Source of the DNA: an uncultured Dorea sp.
GTDB taxonomy: Bacteria > Bacillota > Clostridia > Lachnospirales > Lachnospiraceae
Assembly (NCBI GenBank): GCA_900550865.1
Contig: URTM01000010.1
Coordinates: 16,573 to 80,572, forward strand
Direction: 5' to 3'
Length of the DNA stretch: 64,000 nt
Of this stretch, positions 32,763 to 41,784 are shown piece after piece. Position 1 is the first letter of the stretch. Every line of letters begins with the position of its first letter. The translations under genes and the position numbers were made by a program. A model generated the notes under the pieces. The model was not told where the DNA came from, did no database searches, and saw nothing but the letters and a program-made list of their open reading frames with translations.

Positions 32763-35216
32763 ATGAAATTCGGTTACTTCGATGATGTCAACAAAGAATA
32801 CGTCATCACCACACCTAAGACACCGCTGCCTTGGATCAATTATCTTGGTACTCAGGACTTTTTCAGCCTGATATCCAATACTGCCGGCGGCTATTCATTC
32901 TATAAAGATGCCAAGCTTCTCCGGCTGACGCGCTACCGTTATAACAACAGTCCGATGGATCAGAACGGCCGCTATTACTATATCAAAGAAAGAGATACCA
33001 TCTGGAATCCCGGATGGCAGCCGGTCCAGACACCGTTAGATTCTTACCAGTGCCGCCACGGACTCGGATATACCGTCTTTGAAAGTTCAAAGAACAGCCT
33101 GTATGCGAAGCTTCTTGCTTTCGTTCCCGTCCATGACAACTGTGAGATCAATCTTCTTACACTGACCAATTATACGGATGAGGAAAAGGAATTCGATCTT
33201 TTCAGCTATATTGAATTCTGTCTCTGGAATGCAGCGGACGATTCTTCGAACTTCCAGAGAAATTTTTCTACAGGTGAAGTAGAGGTTGCCGGAAGTACCA
33301 TTTATCACAAGACGGAATACCGGGAACGCCGTAATCACTATGCGGTATATTCGGTCAATCATCCGGTCAACGGATTTGATACTTCCAGAGATGCCTTTAT
33401 CGGACTGTATAACAGTCCTGCTGATCCGCAGGCAGTCAGAAACGGCTCCTGCTCCGACAGCATTGCACATGGATGGGCTCCTGTTGCAAGCCACCATATC
33501 CACCTGAAGCTAAGACCCGGCGATTCGGTATCTCTGGTCTTTGTCCTGGGATATTGTGAGAATCCAAAGGATAAAAAGTTCAGTGCACCTGGCGTCATCA
33601 ATAAAGAACCTGCCGACAGACTGCTTGCCAGATACCAGACAACGGAGCAGGTAATGAACGCATTTCAGGAATTGAAAGATTACTGGACAACGCTTCTGTC
33701 CGCCTATACGGTTCAGACCGAAGATGTCAGACTGAACCGTATGGTGAATATATGGAACCAGTATCAGTGTATGGTTACATTTAACATGAGCCGCAGTGCA
33801 AGCTACTACGAGAGCGGACTGGGACGCGGGATGGGATTCCGCGATTCCTGTCAGGATCTGCTCGGCTTTGTCCATCTGATCCCGGAACGCGCCCGCCAGC
33901 GTATCCTGGATATTGCAGCCACGCAATTTCCTGACGGAAGTGCTTACCACCAGTATCAGCCGCTCACCAAGCGCGGTAACATGGATGTCGGAAGCGGGTT
34001 CAACGATGATCCTTTGTGGCTGATTGCGGGAACAGCTGCTTATCTGCGCGAGACAGGAGATTTTTCTATCCTTGAGGAACCTTGTACATTCGATAATGAT
34101 GCAGATAACACGGCTCCTTTGATGGAACATCTAAGACGGAGTTTTCAGTATACCGCAACCCACAAAGGTCCTCACGGACTGCCGCTCATCGGACGGGCAG
34201 ACTGGAATGACTGTCTGAATCTGAACTGCTTTTCTGAAGAGCCGGGTGAGAGTTTCCAGACAACCGGACCAAACGACGGACCGGTAGCCGAAAGTGTATT
34301 CATTGCCGGTATGTTCGTAAAATACGGACGGGAATATGCAGAGATCTGTGATGCACTCCACCTGGACGATGAGCGGGATGCTGTATTAAAAGAAGTGGCC
34401 GCTATGGAGGAGACTGTTATGGATGCCGGCTGGGACGGGGACTGGTTCCTGCGTGCTTATGATGCCATGTCCAATCCGGTCGGAAGCAAGGTCTGCGAAG
34501 AAGGCCAGATCTTTATCGAACCACAGGGAATGTGTGTGATGGCCGGAATCGGTACGGATGTTACGGAAGACGGAAGTCCATCTGCTGCTGCCCGTGCGCT
34601 CAGAAGTGTGGAAGAACGCCTGGATACCAGATATGGCATTATCCTGCAGACTCCTGCTTATACAACCTATCATGTTGAACTCGGAGAGATCTCTTCTTAC
34701 CCGCCGGGATATAAGGAGAATGCCGGAATCTTCTGCCATAACAATCCATGGATCAGCTGTGCCGAGACTGTTCTCGGTCATGGAAACCGGGCTTTCGAGG
34801 TCTTCAAAAAGACATGTCCTGCTTATTTGGAAGATCAAAGTGAGATCCGCAGGACCGAGCCGTATGTCTACTGTCAGATGATGGCCGGCCGGGATGCTCC
34901 GACTCACGGAGAAGGCAAGAACAGCTGGCTTACCGGAACAGCTGCCTGGACATTTACCTGTATCAGCCAGTATATTCTCGGTATCCAGCCGACTTTACAG
35001 GGACTGCGTATCAATCCATGTATCCCGTCTGACTGGAACGGCTATACCTGCCGCCGTACTTACCGTGGTATCTCTTACGATATTACGATTGATAACAGTG
35101 CACATGTAGAGTCCGGAGTCGCATCTGTCACGGTTGACGGGCAGCCGGTAACAGGAACTGTTATTCCGTTCGATGCCGCTAAGAAGACCTGTAAGGTAGA
35201 GGTTGTCTTAGGATAA
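32763..35216 (+). CDS. cellobiose phosphorylase (GH94)
   Basis: Cytoplasmic phosphorolysis of cellobiose to glucose 1-phosphate and glucose, saving ATP. The 817 residues match the GH94 layout: N-terminal beta-sandwich (KFGYFDDVNKEYVITTPKTP, NYLGTQDFFSLISNTAGGY, FSYIEFCLWNAADDSSNFQR), helical linker, then the (alpha/alpha)6 barrel with GRGMGFRDSCQDLLGF, FPDGSAYHQYQPLTKRGN, GFNDDPLWLI and the catalytic-acid motif RADWNDCLNLN, and NAGIFCHNNPW. The N-terminal third closely resembles clostridial cellobiose phosphorylases as I know them, more than chitobiose or cellodextrin enzymes. ATG after AGGGGGC; the upstream in-frame start would include the promoter. Confidence 0.93.
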   Translation: MKFGYFDDVNKEYVITTPKTPLPWINYLGTQDFFSLISNTAGGYSFYKDAKLLRLTRYRYNNSPMDQNGRYYYIKERDTIWNPGWQPVQTPLDSYQCRHGLGYTVFESSKNSLYAKLLAFVPVHDNCEINLLTLTNYTDEEKEFDLFSYIEFCLWNAADDSSNFQRNFSTGEVEVAGSTIYHKTEYRERRNHYAVYSVNHPVNGFDTSRDAFIGLYNSPADPQAVRNGSCSDSIAHGWAPVASHHIHLKLRPGDSVSLVFVLGYCENPKDKKFSAPGVINKEPADRLLARYQTTEQVMNAFQELKDYWTTLLSAYTVQTEDVRLNRMVNIWNQYQCMVTFNMSRSASYYESGLGRGMGFRDSCQDLLGFVHLIPERARQRILDIAATQFPDGSAYHQYQPLTKRGNMDVGSGFNDDPLWLIAGTAAYLRETGDFSILEEPCTFDNDADNTAPLMEHLRRSFQYTATHKGPHGLPLIGRADWNDCLNLNCFSEEPGESFQTTGPNDGPVAESVFIAGMFVKYGREYAEICDALHLDDERDAVLKEVAAMEETVMDAGWDGDWFLRAYDAMSNPVGSKVCEEGQIFIEPQGMCVMAGIGTDVTEDGSPSAAARALRSVEERLDTRYGIILQTPAYTTYHVELGEISSYPPGYKENAGIFCHNNPWISCAETVLGHGNRAFEVFKKTCPAYLEDQSEIRRTEPYVYCQMMAGRDAPTHGEGKNSWLTGTAAWTFTCISQYILGIQPTLQGLRINPCIPSDWNGYTCRRTYRGISYDITIDNSAHVESGVASVTVDGQPVTGTVIPFDAAKKTCKVEVVLG

Positions 35217-35220
35217 TTAC

Positions 35221-35277
35221 AAAATGCGCCATACAATACAGAAGCAGATCTGCTTCCTGTATTGTATGGCGCATTTT
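35221..35277. terminator. convergent terminator between cellobiose phosphorylase and the MscS-type gene
   Basis: A 21-bp perfect outer stem (AAAATGCGCCATACAATACAG and complement) plus a 6-bp inner stem AAGCAG/CTGCTT with one bulged base; six T follow on the plus strand. Confidence 0.92.
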
Positions 35278-35297
35278 TTATGCGTTTCTATATGTTT

Positions 35298-36191
35298 CTA
35301 TGCTTTTTCCTGCATATGCACAGTCATCTGTGGATAAGGGATTTCGATTCCATTCTCATCCAGTGAAAGCTTGATCTCTTCCAGAAGCCTCCATCTTGTT
35401 GTCCAGTATTCCTCATTCTTCACCCATGCGCGGATTCCAAGCACTACCGCATTGTCTGCCAGTTCATGAACGAACACATTGATCTGCTCATTCTTGATAA
35501 TGCATTCATCTTTTGCCAGCAGTTCCTCAATCACATTTTTCGCCTGCCGGATGTCTGCGTCATAAGAGATACCTACCCGCAGGTCAAGTTGCCTTTCATC
35601 TTTTGCCGTTGCATTGGTAATACTGTTATTGGTCAGCATTCCATTCGGGATTACGATCGTCTTATTATCGATCGTACTGAGTTTGGTATAGAAGATCTGG
35701 ATCTCTTTTACGGTTCCTTCTTTTCCGTTGGTATCTTCGATAATATAATCTCCGACTACGAATGGTTTTAATAAAAGGATCAGGACTCCGCCTGCAAAGT
35801 TCGAAAGGCTTCCCTGTAATGCAAGACCGATCGCCACACCACCGGATGCCAGCACTGCCGCTACGGACGTTGTATCGAATCCAAGGCTGGAGATCAGACT
35901 GAAGACGAGCAGGGCATACAGTCCATATTTTAGTAGGGAATCTACGAACTGCTCCACTCCCTTGTCCGCACCGGAACGTTCAAATGAACGTCTGACAATC
36001 TTCCGGATCCACCGGATCACCAGCCGGCCGATAAAGAATGCCACCAGTGCCGCCAGTACTTCCAGTCCAAATGTGATCAGTCCCGGTATGCTGTCCTGTA
36101 CATATTGTGTCAGCTGATTGACCTGTTTGACCGCTTCCTGGGTCGCATCGGTTACTTCCTGCGTCGTATCTGCAATTGTTGTATCTGTCAT
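35298..36191 (-). CDS. small-conductance mechanosensitive channel (MscS family)
   Basis: Osmotic safety valve in the membrane. 297 residues: N-terminal amphipathic region with Thr/Gln repeats (TDTTIADTTQEVTDATQEAV), three helices (~38-60, ~85-105 and pore helix ~108-135: VAAVLASGGVAIGLALQGSLSNFAGGVLILL), then the beta domain (PFVVGDYIIEDTNGKEGTV, IPNGMLTNNSITN) and an alpha/beta C-terminal domain ending in ENGIEIPYPQMTVHM. All typical. Single gene, RBS AGAGGAG, 3 nt downstream of pgeF. Confidence 0.93.
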   Translation of the reverse strand: MTDTTIADTTQEVTDATQEAVKQVNQLTQYVQDSIPGLITFGLEVLAALVAFFIGRLVIRWIRKIVRRSFERSGADKGVEQFVDSLLKYGLYALLVFSLISSLGFDTTSVAAVLASGGVAIGLALQGSLSNFAGGVLILLLKPFVVGDYIIEDTNGKEGTVKEIQIFYTKLSTIDNKTIVIPNGMLTNNSITNATAKDERQLDLRVGISYDADIRQAKNVIEELLAKDECIIKNEQINVFVHELADNAVVLGIRAWVKNEEYWTTRWRLLEEIKLSLDENGIEIPYPQMTVHMQEKA

Positions 36192-36194
36192 ATG

Positions 36195-37061
36195 TTATAC
36201 TCCTCTTGTTGTCATCTGTTTCAGCGCAAGAAATGCGCTTACATTTCCCCTTTTATCTCCGGTAGTCCTGTGCGAGAACAGAATGTCAGGATTGCAGTGT
36301 GTGCATACATTGGTCACTGCAATATGCTCTTCTACAATCCCCGCCTCTCTGAAGATCAGCTCATTGGCTCTCCAGAGATTCAACTGGTATTTTCCATTCT
36401 CTTTTTTATAAAACAGTTCCGGCCAGTACTCTTCATCAAAACTTTTCCGGAATTCCTGTATCACATCTTCACTCACTTCATAACAGTCCTGACAGATAGA
36501 TGGGCCGATTGCTGCCAGGATGTCTTTCGGATCAGAGCCATACGTCTTCTGCATCAGCTCTACCGTAACTTTTCCCATCTTACCAACTGTTCCACGCCAC
36601 CCGGAATGCGAAAGTCCGATCGCCTTCTTCACCGGATCTACAAAATACAGCGGAACACAGTCTGCGTAGAACGTGACCAGACAAATTCCCGGCACATTCG
36701 TGATCATTCCATCCGTTTCCCGAAAGCGCTTTCCTTTATCCTCTGCCTTTACCACAGCCACATTGGTTGTGTGTGTCTGATTGGTAAATGTCATATCTTC
36801 CGGCTGTACACCAAGTGCGCCTGCGATCCTTCTCTGGTTTTCTTTTACATCTTCCGGATCATCACCTCTGGTCGTGCTGATATTCATCGTTGCCCAGCAC
36901 CCCTTACTGACACCGCCAAGTCTGGTCGAGAAACCGTGATTTACAATTCCTGTCTTTTCCAGCATCGGATAACTTAAGAACGGAACTCCGTTCACTTCTT
37001 TTTCATCAAATATGTGTTCTTGATTTTTGTAATGTAAACCCAGACTCATGCCGTATTTCAT
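36195..37061 (-). CDS. pgeF: PgeF/YfiH-type multicopper-oxidase-fold protein (peptidoglycan editing factor family)
   Basis: DUF152/YfiH family; known members act as purine nucleoside phosphorylase/adenosine deaminase (LACC1-like) or as peptidoglycan editing factor. 288 residues: GFSTRLGGVSKGCWATMNIS, FTNQTHTTNVAVV (His), TFYADCVPLYFVDP (Cys), LSHSGWRGTVGKMG (His) and GPSICQDCYEVSEDV. The three metal ligands (His, Cys, His) are present. Start uncertain: AAAGG abuts the first ATG; a second ATG four codons later is better spaced. Upstream of the MscS gene, same direction. Confidence 0.88.
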   Translation of the reverse strand: MKYGMSLGLHYKNQEHIFDEKEVNGVPFLSYPMLEKTGIVNHGFSTRLGGVSKGCWATMNISTTRGDDPEDVKENQRRIAGALGVQPEDMTFTNQTHTTNVAVVKAEDKGKRFRETDGMITNVPGICLVTFYADCVPLYFVDPVKKAIGLSHSGWRGTVGKMGKVTVELMQKTYGSDPKDILAAIGPSICQDCYEVSEDVIQEFRKSFDEEYWPELFYKKENGKYQLNLWRANELIFREAGIVEEHIAVTNVCTHCNPDILFSHRTTGDKRGNVSAFLALKQMTTRGV

Positions 37062-37095
37062 CCTTTCTGTTTCAGATATACTTTTTCAGATATGT

Positions 37096-37473
37096 TTATT
37101 CCGCATAATCAAATGCGTTCCGGTAAAGGATCACCGTATCCTTCTCTATACTGACCACATCAAACCGGCATGGCACTTCATCGATTCCATTTACCGTCAT
37201 ATAATAAAGCGCACTTTTGGAAATGACCCGTTGTTTTGCCGGATTCACCGCCTCAGACGGATGTCCTTTTTCATCCGAAGCACGGTATTTTACCTCACAG
37301 AAGACCAGGTATTCCGCGTCTTTTGCTATGATATCAATCTCTCCGGTCTTACACCGGTAGTTATACTCCAGGATCTCATACCCTTCTTGTTCCAGATATT
37401 CCCCTGCAAGCCGTTCATAATAGCTCCCGGTCTCCCGGTTATTCTTCCACTCTCTTTTTGTGTCTCCGGTCAT
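37096..37473 (-). CDS. YraN family (UPF0102) endonuclease-like protein
   Basis: Small conserved protein with a Holliday-junction-resolvase-like PD-(D/E)XK fold; role unclear, frequently next to rnhB as here. Key residues: YYERLAGEYLEQEGYEIL, then CKTGEIDIIAKD and LVFCEVKYRAS, i.e. the E-D-ExK pattern, and VNPAKQRVI. The upstream in-frame ATG has no RBS; the internal ATG has GGGAGG but with short spacing (3 nt), and gives the usual ~125-residue length. Confidence 0.85.
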   Translation of the reverse strand: MTGDTKREWKNNRETGSYYERLAGEYLEQEGYEILEYNYRCKTGEIDIIAKDAEYLVFCEVKYRASDEKGHPSEAVNPAKQRVISKSALYYMTVNGIDEVPCRFDVVSIEKDTVILYRNAFDYAE

Positions 37474-37540
37474 ATTCCTCCCGTCCGTCTTGTCTTCATT
37501 CACGGACCCGTCATTATTTCTTTCTGCCTGTGATCTATTT

Positions 37541-38200
37541 TTAGATGTATTTTTTAATAAATGTCATCCGGTGGATCGGCGATGGTCCTAATTCTTTCAG
37601 GCCTTCGATATGTTTCTTCGTGCCGTATCCTTTATTGCTCGCAAAATCATACCCCGGCATCACCGCATCATATTCCACCATCAGGCGGTCCCTTGTCACT
37701 TTGGCAATGATACTTGCCGCTGCAATGGACACGCTTTTCGCATCGCCTTTGATGATTGGCACCTGCGGGATCTCCACTCCAGGTATCGTCACAGCATCAT
37801 TCAGAAGCAGATCCGGCTGCACCTTCAGATTCGTGATCGCCATCCGCATTGCTTCATACGTTGCCTGCAGGATGTTGATCTCATCAATTCTTGCCGGACT
37901 CACGATCCCGATCCCTGTTGCTACCGCGCGCTCCATGATCTCATCGTAAAGTGCTTCTCTTTTCTTTTCAGACAATTTCTTGGAATCATTCAGATACAGG
38001 ATCGGATCATCTTTTGGCAGAATCACTGCACCGGCCACCACCGGACCGGCAAATGGTCCGCGTCCGACCTCGTCAATTCCACAGATATACTGACAGTCAC
38101 TGTGTTCCTTTTCATAGACACTCATAGCTTCTGTCCGTTCCAGTTCTTTCTGAAGTTTTTCCTGCTGTTTTTTTCGTTTTTCTTCTTCTCTTTTATTCAT
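37541..38200 (-). CDS. rnhB: ribonuclease HII
   Basis: Cuts RNA in RNA-DNA hybrids, including single ribonucleotides in DNA. 219 residues with a charged N-terminal extension (KREEEKRKKQQEKLQKELER), then YICGIDEVGRGPFAGPVVAG (DEVGRG acidic pair), LNDSKKLSEKKR, LLNDAVTIPG, KGDAKSVSIAAASIIAKVTRDR and the C-terminal NKGYGTKKH. Overlaps the stop of the signal peptidase gene by 8 nt and has GGAG 10 nt upstream, so it is translationally coupled. Confidence 0.95.
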   Translation of the reverse strand: MNKREEEKRKKQQEKLQKELERTEAMSVYEKEHSDCQYICGIDEVGRGPFAGPVVAGAVILPKDDPILYLNDSKKLSEKKREALYDEIMERAVATGIGIVSPARIDEINILQATYEAMRMAITNLKVQPDLLLNDAVTIPGVEIPQVPIIKGDAKSVSIAAASIIAKVTRDRLMVEYDAVMPGYDFASNKGYGTKKHIEGLKELGPSPIHRMTFIKKYI

Positions 38201-38762
38201 GTCGGATCACTCCTATATTGTCAAATGGATAGATACGCACCCAGGCTCTGCCGATCAGGTCTTTTCTCGTCAGCACTCCCACACTTGGATCCCTGCTGTC
38301 CATACTGTGATTACGGTTATCGCCCATCACAAAGTATTCGTCTTCTCCCAGCACGACCGGCTCTGCCGCCGTCTGCGGATCTTTGATCCGTTCTCTGCCA
38401 TAGATATCACTGTCCAGCTTTTCTCCATCAATATACACATATCCATCCTGAATCTGTACGGTCTCTCCCGGCATTCCGATGACACGTTTGATATAATATG
38501 TATCTTCCTCGTATTTATAAGGAAATACAATAATATCATAGCGTTTCGGATCCCGGAACCGGTAACTGATCTTATCAACGATCAGATTATCTCCATTCTG
38601 CAGAGTTGTCTCCATAGACGAGCCGCTCACCCGGGTTCTCTGTCCGACAAATGTGATGATCAGATAGGTCAGTCCGATAATGATCAGTATATACATAAGC
38701 CAGCCGCCCAGTTCACTTAAGATGCTGCTCTCTTCTTCCTCTCTCTTTGAACGTCCAGACAT
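38193..38762 (-). CDS. lepB: signal peptidase I (first copy)
   Basis: Membrane-bound Ser/Lys protease that removes signal peptides. 189 residues: acidic N-terminus, one membrane helix (~19-40, LMYILIIIGLTYLIITF), catalytic Ser in VSGSSMETTLQNGD, Lys in YYIKRVIGMPGETV, then GDNRNHSMDSRD and IGRAWVRIYPF. A second, slightly longer copy lies 1 kb upstream (39736-40395), separated by rbgA. Multiple signal peptidases are usual in Firmicutes. Confidence 0.95.
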   Translation of the reverse strand: MSGRSKREEEESSILSELGGWLMYILIIIGLTYLIITFVGQRTRVSGSSMETTLQNGDNLIVDKISYRFRDPKRYDIIVFPYKYEEDTYYIKRVIGMPGETVQIQDGYVYIDGEKLDSDIYGRERIKDPQTAAEPVVLGEDEYFVMGDNRNHSMDSRDPSVGVLTRKDLIGRAWVRIYPFDNIGVIRHE

Positions 38763-38828
38763 ATTCTTTTGTCGTTTCCCTTCTTAAATTCTATACGTAT
38801 CCTAGCCTTTTATATACATCTGTCTTTT

Positions 38829-39677
38829 CTAGTATGCATCCGGGTATTCCAGCGTCAGTCTTCCAAGACGTCCGTTCCGGAAGTCATCCATCAGAAGAAC
38901 CGATGCTTTCTCTGTATCCAGTTCATTTCCACGGACAAGACAATGTCTGCTTTCGGCAATCTTTGCAATCATGCCATATGGGTCCGCATCTTCTTCTACA
39001 TTATATTTGTTTTCCAGTACTCCCGGATAATTTTCATTCATGAACTTCACAAGCTCTGCTGCAAGTTCTTCTGTCTGCAGGATCTCATCTTTGATGGATC
39101 CGATAAATGCGAGTTTCAGTCCCACTGCCTGATCTTCAAATCTCGGCCACAGGATTCCCGGTGTATCCAGAAGTTCCACATTCTTATTCAGACGGATCCA
39201 CTGTTTTCCCTTTGTAACACCCGGCTTATTCCCGGTCTTCGCGCAGGCTTTTCCCGCCAGTGCATTGATAAATGTTGATTTTCCGACATTCGGGATACCG
39301 ACTACCATCGCTCTGACCGGACGGTTTAAGATACCGCGCTTTCTGTCTCTTTCGATCTTTTCTTTACATGCTTCCTGGATCACGCCATTGATTGATTTGA
39401 TCCCGCCGCCTTTTTTGGAATTCACTTTTACAACAGAGAATCCTTTTTCGCGGAAATATTCTGACCATGCATCGTTCCATTTGTCCTCTGCCAGATCGGA
39501 CTTGTTTAAAAGGATCAGCCTTGCTTTATTCTTACCCAGTTCGTCAATGTCCGGGTTTCTGCTGCTGATCGGAACTCTGGCATCAACCAGCTCTATGACC
39601 AGATCTATTAATTTGATATTCTCCTGCATCATGCGCTTTGCTTTCGTCATGTGCCCTGGATACCACTGAAAATGCAT
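38829..39677 (-). CDS. rbgA: ribosome biogenesis GTPase RbgA (YlqF)
   Basis: Circularly permuted GTPase required for late 50S subunit maturation. 282 residues: WYPGHMTKAKRMM start, then G4 (LLNKSDLAEDKW, ~55-66) before G1 (GIPNVGKSTFINAL, ~127-140), G2 (KPGVTKG) and G3 (LLDTPGILWPRFED), confirming the permuted order; C-terminal ANTAR-like RNA-binding region. RBS AGAGGAG. Sits between the two lepB genes within a ribosome/translation neighbourhood, a placement seen in many Firmicutes. Confidence 0.95.
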   Translation of the reverse strand: MHFQWYPGHMTKAKRMMQENIKLIDLVIELVDARVPISSRNPDIDELGKNKARLILLNKSDLAEDKWNDAWSEYFREKGFSVVKVNSKKGGGIKSINGVIQEACKEKIERDRKRGILNRPVRAMVVGIPNVGKSTFINALAGKACAKTGNKPGVTKGKQWIRLNKNVELLDTPGILWPRFEDQAVGLKLAFIGSIKDEILQTEELAAELVKFMNENYPGVLENKYNVEEDADPYGMIAKIAESRHCLVRGNELDTEKASVLLMDDFRNGRLGRLTLEYPDAY

Positions 39678-39735
39678 ATATGTTTCTCCTCTTATTATCT
39701 TATTATTTCTATCTGATAGTTCTTTTGTTCCTGTA

Positions 39736-40395
39736 TTATTTCACGAATCCAAAATCTTTTTTCGGTGATATCACGAACCACGCTTTTCCATAAATATAAG
39801 AACGTTTTACCGCTCCGATATCTGCACTGCGGCTGTCTTCACTATTTTCCCTGTTATCACCCATCACAAAATACTCGTCTCCACCAAGTTTTAATTTTTC
39901 TCCGGCAATTCCTGCTGTATTGATTTTTGTGGTCTTATAATCTTCTTTCAGCTTTTTTCCGTCAATATAGATCTGATTTTCCAGAATCTGTATCGTCTCT
40001 CCCGGAAGTCCTACGATCCGTTTCGCATAATAATGTGAACTCTCGTTCCCTTTTGGTTTAAAGACAATAATATCCCCGCGTTTTGGCGACGAAGCATTAT
40101 ATACGATACGGTTCACCAGTACTTTATCTGCATTTTTCAGCACCGGACTCATGGAATCCCCCACCGTGCTGACCTGCTGTCCCCAGTACCATACAGCGAC
40201 AAATGCCACCAGACAAGTCACTGCGATCTTAAATATCCAGCTTATCACAGCTACGATTTTCTCCAGATTCAGATAAATCTTTTTCTTCGGTTTCGGAAGT
40301 TTTCCCAATACTTTCTTTTTAGCCTGACGTCTGCGGTAATTGGAACGCCGGGATTTTCTTCTTCTTTCAAAATCCAGATTACTTCTGCGTCTCAT
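39736..40395 (-). CDS. lepB: signal peptidase I (second copy)
   Basis: 219 residues with a strongly basic N-terminal cytoplasmic tail (MRRRSNLDFERRRKSRRSN, RRRQAKKK), one membrane helix (~52-72), catalytic Ser in VGDSMSPVLKNAD, Lys in YYAKRIVGLPGETI and GDNRENSEDSRSADIG. The basic tail is longer than in the first copy. RBS AGGGGAT; 78 nt after rplS, whose terminator lies between. Confidence 0.94.
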   Translation of the reverse strand: MRRRSNLDFERRRKSRRSNYRRRQAKKKVLGKLPKPKKKIYLNLEKIVAVISWIFKIAVTCLVAFVAVWYWGQQVSTVGDSMSPVLKNADKVLVNRIVYNASSPKRGDIIVFKPKGNESSHYYAKRIVGLPGETIQILENQIYIDGKKLKEDYKTTKINTAGIAGEKLKLGGDEYFVMGDNRENSEDSRSADIGAVKRSYIYGKAWFVISPKKDFGFVK

Positions 40396-40421
40396 ACAAT
40401 CCCCTTATATACGTTTGTAAC

Positions 40422-40459
40422 AAAAAAGGACAATTACATTATGTAGTTGTCCCTTTTCC
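40422..40459 (-). terminator. rplS terminator
   Basis: Minus-strand hairpin GGACAACTAC/GTAATTGTCC (one mismatch) flanked by A-run and followed by six T, just after the rplS stop. Confidence 0.8.
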
Positions 40460-40473
40460 ATTCATTTTCCTGA

Positions 40474-40821
40474 TTATTTTACTAATTCTTTTACTTTAGC
40501 TTTCTTACCAACGCGGTCTCTTAAGTAGTTCAGTTTTGCTCTTCTTACTTTACCTCTTCTTACTACTTCGATCTTCTCAACGTTTGGTGAGTGTACCGGC
40601 CAAGTCTTCTCAACACCGATTCCGTTAGAAAACTTTCTAACTGTGAATGTTTCTCTTGCTCCGCCACCCTGTCTCTTCAGGACTGTTCCTTCGAAAATCT
40701 GTACTCTTTCACGGTTTCCTTCTTTAATCTTTCCGTAAACTTTAACAGTATCTCCAACGTGGAATTCTGGTGCTACTTCTTTTAACTGAGCAGCTTCAAT
40801 GTTCTTAATAATTTCGTTCAT
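40474..40821 (-). CDS. rplS: 50S ribosomal protein L19
   Basis: 115 residues, standard length, at the 30S-50S interface. EFHVGDTVKVYGKIKEGNRER, RVQIFEGTVLKRQGGG, RETFTVRKFSNGIGVEKTW, HSPNVEKIEVVRRGKVRRAKLNYLR as in the family. It has its own promoter and a ~75-nt leader, and follows trmD at 193 nt, the gap holding a family-2 repeat. Confidence 0.97.
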   Translation of the reverse strand: MNEIIKNIEAAQLKEVAPEFHVGDTVKVYGKIKEGNRERVQIFEGTVLKRQGGGARETFTVRKFSNGIGVEKTWPVHSPNVEKIEVVRRGKVRRAKLNYLRDRVGKKAKVKELVK

Positions 40822-40930
40822 TATGTGTGACCTCCTTGTTTACTTGGATGTTCTTAATACATTCGTACCAGAGGACCATCTATTTCTTCACAACACGATA
40901 TATTCTATCATACCCTGCAACAATTTACAA
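40822..40930 (-). promoter_or_regulatory. rplS promoter and leader
   Basis: TTGTAA (40925-40930), 17 bp, TAGAAT (40902-40907). The ~75-nt leader ends in AAGGAGGTC before rplS and contains a short stem (GAATGT/ACATCC). L19 leader RNAs are known autoregulatory elements in Firmicutes; a match to that motif was not tested. Confidence 0.55.
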
Positions 40931-40973
40931 GGATTTTTTTCTTTTTTACATTCTTTTTCTATTTTATATCTAC

Positions 40974-41013
40974 AGGACCTGCCACTGGCAGCTCCTTTCG
41001 AACGCTTGGTGAT
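40974..41013 (+). repeat. family-2 repeat copy a (40 bp)
   Basis: Begins AGGACCTGCCACTGGCAG and ends CGAACGCTTGGTGAT; matches copy b at 63653-63692 in 37 of 40 positions. Contains the perfect palindrome CTGCCACTGGCAG. Lies just after the trmD stop. Confidence 0.8.
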
Positions 41014-41014
41014 T

Positions 41015-41770
41015 TTATGCCCGTCCTTCTCGCTGCACTTCTTCGGCCAGTTTTTTCTCTTTTTCAGTAAGCTCTGCTTTTTCAAGCAGATCCGGCCGGT
41101 TCTTTGCAGTGCGGATCACGGACTGTTCGCGTCTCCATTTTTCAATATTGGCATGATGTCCGGACATCAGGATCTCCGGCACTTTCTTATCATGCCATAC
41201 TTCCGGTCTGGAATACTGTGGATACTCCAGCAGGTTATCCTGAAAGCTCTCGAATTCGGCAGATACATCGTTATGAAGTACTCCCGGGACCAGTCTGGAT
41301 ATCGCATCGATCATGATCATCGCCGGAAGTTCTCCTCCCGTCAGGACATAATCCCCGATGGAAACATAATCTGTGACAATCTCTTCCAGCACACGTTCGT
41401 CAATTCCTTCATAATGCCCGCATAAGAATACGAGATCTTCTTCCTGCGCGAATTCTTCCGCCATGGACTGGTTGAATGTTTTCCCCTGCGGTGACAGATA
41501 GATGACTCTTGTGCGTTTTTTTTCCTTTCTTTCCTCTATCTGCTTTGCCAGTGCATCATAGCACTGATATACCGGCTCCGCCTGCATCAGCATGCCGGCA
41601 CCGCCGCCATACGGATAGTCATCCACACTGTGATGCTTGTTAAATGCATAATCTCTGATATTCAGTGCCTTTATAGACAGAAGTCCCTTATTTACCGCAC
41701 GGCCGATGATACTGGTATTCAGCCCGTCCATGACCATCTCCGGAAATAATGTCATAATATAAAAATTCAT
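41015..41770 (-). CDS. trmD: tRNA (guanine-N1-)-methyltransferase
   Basis: Methylates G37 of tRNAs read as CNN/GNN, preventing +1 frameshifts. 251 residues, SPOUT/trefoil-knot fold: FYIMTLFPEMV, YPYGGGAGMLMQAEPVY, YLSPQGKTFNQ, LCGHYEGIDERV and GDYVLTGGELPAMIMIDA (knot and SAM site), RPEVWHDKKVPEIL. Starts 14 nt after rimM. Confidence 0.97.
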   Translation of the reverse strand: MNFYIMTLFPEMVMDGLNTSIIGRAVNKGLLSIKALNIRDYAFNKHHSVDDYPYGGGAGMLMQAEPVYQCYDALAKQIEERKEKKRTRVIYLSPQGKTFNQSMAEEFAQEEDLVFLCGHYEGIDERVLEEIVTDYVSIGDYVLTGGELPAMIMIDAISRLVPGVLHNDVSAEFESFQDNLLEYPQYSRPEVWHDKKVPEILMSGHHANIEKWRREQSVIRTAKNRPDLLEKAELTEKEKKLAEEVQREGRA

Positions 41771-41784
41771 ATACTATCCTCTTT